From: Granulicatella sp041433555
GTDB taxonomy: Bacteria; Bacillota; Bacilli; Lactobacillales; Aerococcaceae
Length of the DNA stretch: 18,631 bases
Assembly (NCBI RefSeq): GCF_041433555.1
Contig: NZ_JAPWBR010000027.1
Coordinates: forward strand, 1 to 18,631
Direction: 5' to 3'
In this document: piece by piece, positions 14,860 to 18,631 of the stretch
Layout of the letters: every line of letters starts with the position of its first letter
How positions within the stretch are numbered: position 1 is the stretch's first letter
Notes under the pieces: model-generated
What the model saw: the letters and a program-made list of their open reading frames with translations, nothing else
The model's database searches: none
Told to the model about the DNA's origin: nothing
Translations under genes and position numbers: made by a program

Positions 14860-15453
14860 ATGTTTAAACGAATTTTTGCTCGAATGAAAGGCATTTTAAT
14901 GTTATTTGCAGGGAGTATCGCTCTCTTGGAAATCGCTCTAATGCTTGATTTTAAAACATTTGAACAATTTAATTTTTACCGAGATGTCGACGTTTGGAGT
15001 CACCCAATTCTCATAGTGCAGCTAGTAATGGTTGTTATCGTGCTCCTTCTGCTAGGGCAAGTCGTCGGATTATCGGTGAAATATTATTTCGCATTCAAGA
15101 AATTAGATGCACTCTTCCCGAATAATGAATGGGAACAAAAAGACTTTAAAGAAAAAGCAGACTATGTCGATGAAAAATTTGAAGCGATGATTGTAAAAGA
15201 AGTGCTGATCTTTTACGGAAGCCATTTTACAGTGATTCCGCTAAAAGAACTCAAAGAAATTCATCTGTATCGTACGCGTACAGGACGCCGTGTGTATTAT
15301 GGAATTAAGTTCATGTTTAAGAAAAAAAGACGTTCCTTTATTCCAAATACGTATGGGAAGTCATTAGAAGACGGCTATCGTCTCGTTCGAAAAGTGAATT
15401 ACTTCGTCCCAGTTAAGATTAGGGACGATTGGAAAAATAGCAATAGAAAGTAG
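14860..15453 (+). CDS. Unknown two-helix membrane protein, short member of the paralog family
   Basis: I do not recognise this gene. The 197-aa product has a basic N-terminus (MFKRIFARMKG), a membrane segment at about residues 12-30, a short loop of about 17 residues, a second membrane segment at about 48-70, and a charged cytoplasmic domain from about 75 to the end. That domain aligns by eye with the C-terminal domains of the next three proteins: LFPNNEW... with LFPDYKD..., ADYVDEKFEAMIVKEVLIFYGSHFTVIPLKEL with AEYLDEKLGVLVKDGILVSYGTEFRVVDLEKA, then an arginine-rich strand and YYGIKFMF with YRFTFF. It lacks the large extracytoplasmic domain of the others. The ATG has GAGG with a 7-nt spacer. 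It is first in the operon, 9 nt before the next gene. A membrane-anchored sensory or scaffold role is conceivable but unsupported. Confidence 0.85.
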   Translation: MFKRIFARMKGILMLFAGSIALLEIALMLDFKTFEQFNFYRDVDVWSHPILIVQLVMVVIVLLLLGQVVGLSVKYYFAFKKLDALFPNNEWEQKDFKEKADYVDEKFEAMIVKEVLIFYGSHFTVIPLKELKEIHLYRTRTGRRVYYGIKFMFKKKRRSFIPNTYGKSLEDGYRLVRKVNYFVPVKIRDDWKNSNRK

Positions 15454-15462
15454 GAAATTAAG

Positions 15463-16431
15463 GTGCATAAAGGGTATGTGAGAAGAACAATCTTTCTCTG
15501 GGGTTCCGCTCTCATTTGGGTTCTGATAGGGGTTTTCTTTTTCTCTGGAACCGTAAAAGGATACATGGGAGGAGAGTCGCTCTATAAGGCCGGAGACATT
15601 TATCATTTGAATGATGCTGGCACTTCCGTTGCGATTCGTGTGTTGGATATAGATTCAGAGGCCCTCACTTACGATGGAAAAGAATATTACTTAATAAAGC
15701 ATGAAAAAGGGGTTACGCCACTTCAAGCGCAAGCCAAAGACATTAAACAGTTGTTGGATTTGAAAAAAGCGAATCCAAATGACTGGGAGCATTTAAAGCA
15801 AGAGAATATTTATTTAAATGTTCGAGTAACGCCAGAAGTAACAAAGGGGCGTAGAGGGAGTAAGACTGTCCATATACCGGCAGTATTGATAGAAGCCTTT
15901 ACAAGACAATATCGGAAGGGGACTCTCTTACCGACAGAAGACGCTGTACCGCTGGACTTCCTTCATTATTTAACTTTGACATCATTTATAAATCGATTGT
16001 TGGAGACGGGAGTTACACTTTTTGTATTTCTATTAGCGTTAGTCTCCTTCTACAGTGCGTATAGACGAGTGCGTACATTGAAGAAAGAATACGAGGCATT
16101 TGATAAAGAGTTTCCACGATACACTCAAAATATGAAGGCTTTACTAATGGATGCGGATTTTAATGATCCTAAGCTAAAAGTACTGGTGAAGGATCACAAG
16201 TTCGTTTGCTATAATAAGGATTTTAGAGTGATTAAACTGAAAGAAGTACGAAATGTTGATGTTCGCCGCCAAAAGACAAAAAGCAGTGTTACCTATGCCA
16301 TTGATTTTGCATTTGGCGGGAATAAGAATGTAACCATTCAATTGAAGAATCGTCCAGAAAACGTTCGCCAATTAGTGGAGTATTTAAATGAAAAAGAAGG
16401 AACCAAAATATCGCTGCCGTTTCAATGGTAA
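15463..16431 (+). CDS. Unknown two-helix membrane protein with extracytoplasmic domain (MHKG paralog 1)
   Basis: I do not recognise this family. The 322 aa start MHKGYVRRT, followed by a membrane segment (about 10-29). An outside domain of about 150 residues contains ESLYKAGDIYHLNDAGTSVAIRVLDID, EYYLIKHEKGV and IYLNVRVTPE, all repeated with small changes in the two following proteins. A second membrane segment (about 178-198) precedes a basic YRRVR stop and a cytoplasmic domain (FDKEFPRYTQNMKALLMDADFNDPKLKVLV ... FRVIKLKEVRNVDVRRQKTKSS). The positive-inside rule places both termini in the cytoplasm. I see no cysteines, catalytic motif or signal peptidase site. The start is GTG with AGGA overlapping the stop codon of the previous gene; it is fixed by the MHKG start shared with the two paralogs. 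Confidence 0.88.
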   Translation: MHKGYVRRTIFLWGSALIWVLIGVFFFSGTVKGYMGGESLYKAGDIYHLNDAGTSVAIRVLDIDSEALTYDGKEYYLIKHEKGVTPLQAQAKDIKQLLDLKKANPNDWEHLKQENIYLNVRVTPEVTKGRRGSKTVHIPAVLIEAFTRQYRKGTLLPTEDAVPLDFLHYLTLTSFINRLLETGVTLFVFLLALVSFYSAYRRVRTLKKEYEAFDKEFPRYTQNMKALLMDADFNDPKLKVLVKDHKFVCYNKDFRVIKLKEVRNVDVRRQKTKSSVTYAIDFAFGGNKNVTIQLKNRPENVRQLVEYLNEKEGTKISLPFQW

Positions 16432-16487
16432 TAGGTATGCGGTTTAATTGAGATGAGTCAAAAATTCAATAGAAAGCAGGGTTCAAA

Positions 16488-17465
16488 ATGCATAAAGGGT
16501 ATGGAAGAAGAACAGGACCAATATGGGTTGTAGTAGCGATAATGGCTGTAGTGATGGTGATTATTGCACGTGCGGGATTCAAATCATTCCAGAGCGCGGA
16601 AGACTTATACAAAGCTAATGAGGTTTACTATGTCAACGATAAAGGTTCGTCAGTAGCGATTAAGGTAATGGATATCGATCCAGAACCACTCGTTTTAAAT
16701 GGACACAACTATTATTTAGTGAAACACGAAAGAGGCGTTGCGGTCTTTGAGGCAAAATCAGATGAATTGAATAATGTCTTAGAAGCCAAGAAGGCTGCCG
16801 GAAACGGTGAAAATGCACTTGCAGGCGATAATCTTTATTTGAGTGTGCGTGTAACGCCAGAACAAAGAAAAGGGAAAGGCTCTAACGTCAAGGTGAATGT
16901 AACACCGGAGATGAAAGAAGCCTTTTACAAGAAATATAAAGAGAGCCCGCTGTATTCAGAAAATACTAAGACGAAAATCGATGAATCCAGAATCTTGAAG
17001 TTGACCACTTCTGAAGATCAATGGGGAGATTCGGCATTCACGTTTGTCATGCTTGCCATCGTTCTTGGGCTCATCGGGTTCCAAATTTATCAAACGCGTC
17101 GCTTGAAGGCGCAGTATGCTCGATTTGATGCGTACTTCCCTGAGTATGCGAACAATATGAAGCAGTTGCTGGATGATGCAGAATATGTGGATCCGAAACT
17201 CAAGATTCTTGTGATGGAAGGCATTCTTGTAAGCTACGACATTAACTTTACGGTCATCGACTTATCAGAAGTCAGCAAGGCTTACTTAGTTTTTGAAAAC
17301 AGACGAAAAGGCGGCATGAAGGTTCATTTACGTTTTGAATATGCAAATAAGAAATACGATTCGATTCTCTTTAGAAGACAATTATTACGTCTCAAAGAGC
17401 TTGTGGAATATTTAAACGAAGAATACAACTTAGGATTGAAATTGGATTTTAGACTCCTAGGATAA
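16488..17465 (+). CDS. Unknown two-helix membrane protein with extracytoplasmic domain (MHKG paralog 2)
   Basis: 325 aa, same architecture as its neighbours. The start is MHKGYGRRT, with a membrane segment at about 11-30. An outside domain includes SAEDLYKANEVYYVNDKGSSVAIKVMDIDPEPL, YYLVKHERGV and LYLSVRVTPEQRKGKGSNVKV, then MKEAFYKKYKESPL. The second membrane segment is at about 184-203, with YQTRRLK after it. A cytoplasmic domain follows with FDAYFPEYANNMKQLLDDAEYVDPKLKILVMEGILVSYDINFTVIDL. By eye it is closest to the following paralog (LLDDAEY, GILVSY, MKEAF, KxSPL shared), suggesting these two arose by the most recent duplication. The ATG is preceded by GCAGGG with a 6-nt spacer. The 56-nt gap from the previous gene shows no promoter or terminator. 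Function unknown. Confidence 0.88.
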   Translation: MHKGYGRRTGPIWVVVAIMAVVMVIIARAGFKSFQSAEDLYKANEVYYVNDKGSSVAIKVMDIDPEPLVLNGHNYYLVKHERGVAVFEAKSDELNNVLEAKKAAGNGENALAGDNLYLSVRVTPEQRKGKGSNVKVNVTPEMKEAFYKKYKESPLYSENTKTKIDESRILKLTTSEDQWGDSAFTFVMLAIVLGLIGFQIYQTRRLKAQYARFDAYFPEYANNMKQLLDDAEYVDPKLKILVMEGILVSYDINFTVIDLSEVSKAYLVFENRRKGGMKVHLRFEYANKKYDSILFRRQLLRLKELVEYLNEEYNLGLKLDFRLLG

Positions 17466-17492
17466 GAAATAGAAATTGAAGGTGGAATATTT

Positions 17493-18458
17493 TTGCATAA
17501 AGGGATATTTAGAAGAACATGGGGGATGTGGATTCTCACCGCCCTGTTAGGATTAACAGTGGTGGTGGTGGGATTTGTAGTGTCATTTGGATTTATGAGC
17601 GGACGTGAATTATACGAACATGAAATCATTTATAAAATGGAAAATGATTCATCGTCCACTTCGATTAAGGTGTTAGATATCGACCCAAAGCCTCTTGAGA
17701 TAGACGATGAAACTTATTATTTAGTGAAACACAATTATGGAGTATCGTTTCTAAGAACAGATGCTTCTGAAATTAAACAAATTCTAGAGTTTAAAGAGGC
17801 GCTTTCTGAGAAAACGAACGCACTCGCCTCATCAGACTTCTACTTGAATATACGTGTAGTTCCTGAGAAGAAGAAAACAGGAAGAACCAGCGTTAAAACA
17901 CATATTACGCAAGAAATGAAGGAAGCCTTTGAAAAGAAATTCAAACTTAGCCCACTTTCGGTGCAGGCGCCTCTCGATAAATTGGACACAAAGCATTTTT
18001 TAACCATTACGGATAGTGCGGCAAGGTTTGTCGATATCGTGATGTTCATCGTAGTCGTTGTGTTCTTTGTCATTGTATTGGTGTGGCAAATCGTTCGCGT
18101 TCGTCGCATCAAACAACATTATGGTCGTTTTGATGAGTTGTTCCCTGACTACAAAGACGATATGAAACGTTTATTGGATGATGCGGAGTATTTGGATGAA
18201 AAACTTGGTGTACTTGTCAAAGACGGAATTTTAGTTTCTTATGGAACTGAGTTTAGGGTAGTGGACTTAGAAAAAGCCGTTAGCGCATCCGTTCTTCGCC
18301 AAAAATCAAAATGGGGCGGGAAATATCGATTTACGTTCTTCAATGGAGGCCGTAAGCAAGTAGAAGAAGTTCCTCTTGGCGATTTAAAGGACAATATTAT
18401 TGATTTAGTTCATTATTTGAGAGAAGTTTGCTCATATAATGTTTATATTCAATTTTAA
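17493..18458 (+). CDS. Unknown two-helix membrane protein with extracytoplasmic domain (MHKG paralog 3)
   Basis: 321 aa, last gene of the operon. It begins MHKGIFRRTWGMW and has a first membrane segment at about 11-33. An outside domain carries GRELYEHEIIYKMENDSSSTSIKVLDIDPKPLEI, YYLVKHNYGV, FYLNIRVVPEKKKTGRTSVKTHITQEMKEAFEKKFKLSPL. A very hydrophobic second segment (about 182-203, rich in V, F and I) ends in RVRRIK. The cytoplasmic domain reads FDELFPDYKDDMKRLLDDAEYLDEKLGVLVKDGILVSYGTEFRVVDLEKA. The start codon is TTG; this is supported by the shared MHKG sequence and by GAAGGTGG (17478-17485) 7 nt upstream, with no better ATG nearby. It lies 27 nt after the previous gene and is followed by a strong terminator. 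Function unknown. Confidence 0.88.
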   Translation: MHKGIFRRTWGMWILTALLGLTVVVVGFVVSFGFMSGRELYEHEIIYKMENDSSSTSIKVLDIDPKPLEIDDETYYLVKHNYGVSFLRTDASEIKQILEFKEALSEKTNALASSDFYLNIRVVPEKKKTGRTSVKTHITQEMKEAFEKKFKLSPLSVQAPLDKLDTKHFLTITDSAARFVDIVMFIVVVVFFVIVLVWQIVRVRRIKQHYGRFDELFPDYKDDMKRLLDDAEYLDEKLGVLVKDGILVSYGTEFRVVDLEKAVSASVLRQKSKWGGKYRFTFFNGGRKQVEEVPLGDLKDNIIDLVHYLREVCSYNVYIQF

Positions 18459-18488
18459 AAAAATAAAATATTTTTTATGGTACACATA

Positions 18489-18519
18489 ACAGTCTACAAT
18501 TTATTTGTAGGCTGTTTTT
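18489..18519 (+). terminator. Terminator of the paralog operon
   Basis: ACAGTCTACAA (18489-18499) pairs with TTGTAGGCTGT (18505-18515) with one T-G pair and a five-base loop, followed by TTTT. It starts 31 nt after the last stop codon. Confidence 0.88.
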
Positions 18520-18529
18520 CTTGGTCTAA

Positions 18530-18631
18530 TTAAAACCCCCGGATTGTCCGGGGGTCCAAAAAGCTTTAGCGGAGTGATAATGAAAAAACAAGCCTCCTTA
18601 GTTATAATTCGTATGTGGTCTGCAAACTACA
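18530..18631 (+). mobile_element. Probable left end of an IS200-type insertion sequence (truncated by window edge)
   Basis: A perfect 9-bp hairpin, ACCCCCGGA (18535-18543) with TCCGGGGGT (18547-18555) and a TTG loop, is followed by a GGAG ribosome binding site (18571-18574) and an ATG at 18580. IS200/IS605-family elements have subterminal hairpins at their ends that TnpA recognises and, in IS200, a hairpin just before tnpA that blocks incoming transcription and translation. The reading frame after it (next entry) supports this. The exact left boundary is a guess; only the first 100 or so bases are in the window. Confidence 0.5.
18580..18631 (+). pseudogene. Start of a TnpA-like (Y1 transposase) frame with a one-base slip
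   Basis: Read from the ATG at 18580, the frame gives MKKQASLVIIRMW and nothing familiar. If the six-A run at 18583-18588 had seven As, the same DNA would read MKKTSLLSYNSYVVCKLH. That resembles the N-terminus of IS200-type TnpA proteins, where a Ser-rich start leads into CKYHIVF. I therefore suggest a transposase gene with a one-base deletion, a sequencing slip, or frameshift-dependent expression. Only 52 bases are visible, so the identification is tentative. Confidence 0.4.

Noticed and set aside
18535..18555. GC-rich hairpin as a second terminator of the paralog operon
   Set aside because: No T run follows it on the plus strand and a good terminator already lies at 18489-18519; the IS200 end explains it better, though on the minus strand it is followed by TTTT and could stop opposing transcription.
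1..18631. CRISPR arrays, tRNA or rRNA genes, prophage attachment sites
   Set aside because: I saw no regularly spaced direct repeats, no tRNA cloverleaf with TTCRANNC and no rRNA sequence on either strand.

Overview
The window reads as a chromosomal segment of a low-to-moderate GC Firmicute of the order Lactobacillales. The basis is gene content and order: an L-lactate dehydrogenase gene diverging from pth-mfd-flippase-rqcP-divIC-S1-tilS-hpt-ftsH-hslO, strong AGGAGG-type ribosome binding sites, sigma-A-like promoters and no sporulation genes between rqcP and divIC. A Carnobacteriaceae/Granulicatella-like host is my best guess from general knowledge, but the sequence alone does not fix the genus.

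Layout. Positions 32-1006 (minus) hold ldh, which diverges from the rest. Positions 1207-7242 (plus) hold pth, mfd, a MurJ/SpoVB-type flippase and rqcP; the last three overlap and are probably translationally coupled. Positions 7318-8092 hold an MgtC/SapB-family membrane protein with its own near-consensus promoter, framed by terminators. Positions 8093-8582 contain no gene but include a 315-nt element (8111-8425) in which many long inverted repeats nest into one closed, branched fold with a 16-nt terminal inverted repeat. Positions 8583-14727 hold divIC, a small S1-domain protein gene, tilS, hpt, ftsH and hslO, the classic cell-division, tRNA-modification, purine-salvage and proteostasis cluster, with terminator-like hairpins between several members.

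Positions 14803-18519 form the least explained part. One promoter, four adjacent paralogous membrane-protein genes and one strong terminator make a compact operon. The first gene (197 aa) has two membrane segments and a cytoplasmic domain. The other three (322, 325 and 321 aa) all start with MHKG, use three different start codons (GTG, ATG, TTG), and add an extracytoplasmic domain of about 150 residues between the two membrane segments. I do not recognise the family. The cytoplasmic domain looks like a small beta-rich domain ending in a helix, possibly PH-like, which is inference only. The window ends (about 18530-18631) in what looks like the left end of an IS200-type insertion sequence: a 9-bp GC-rich hairpin followed by the start of a transposase reading frame with a one-base slip in an A run.

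As a whole, the first 14.7 kb is conserved core genome serving translation quality control (Pth, RqcP, TilS), transcription-coupled repair (Mfd), envelope growth (flippase, DivIC), nucleotide salvage (Hpt) and protein quality control (FtsH, HslO). The paralog operon and IS end are accessory-looking material placed directly after hslO.
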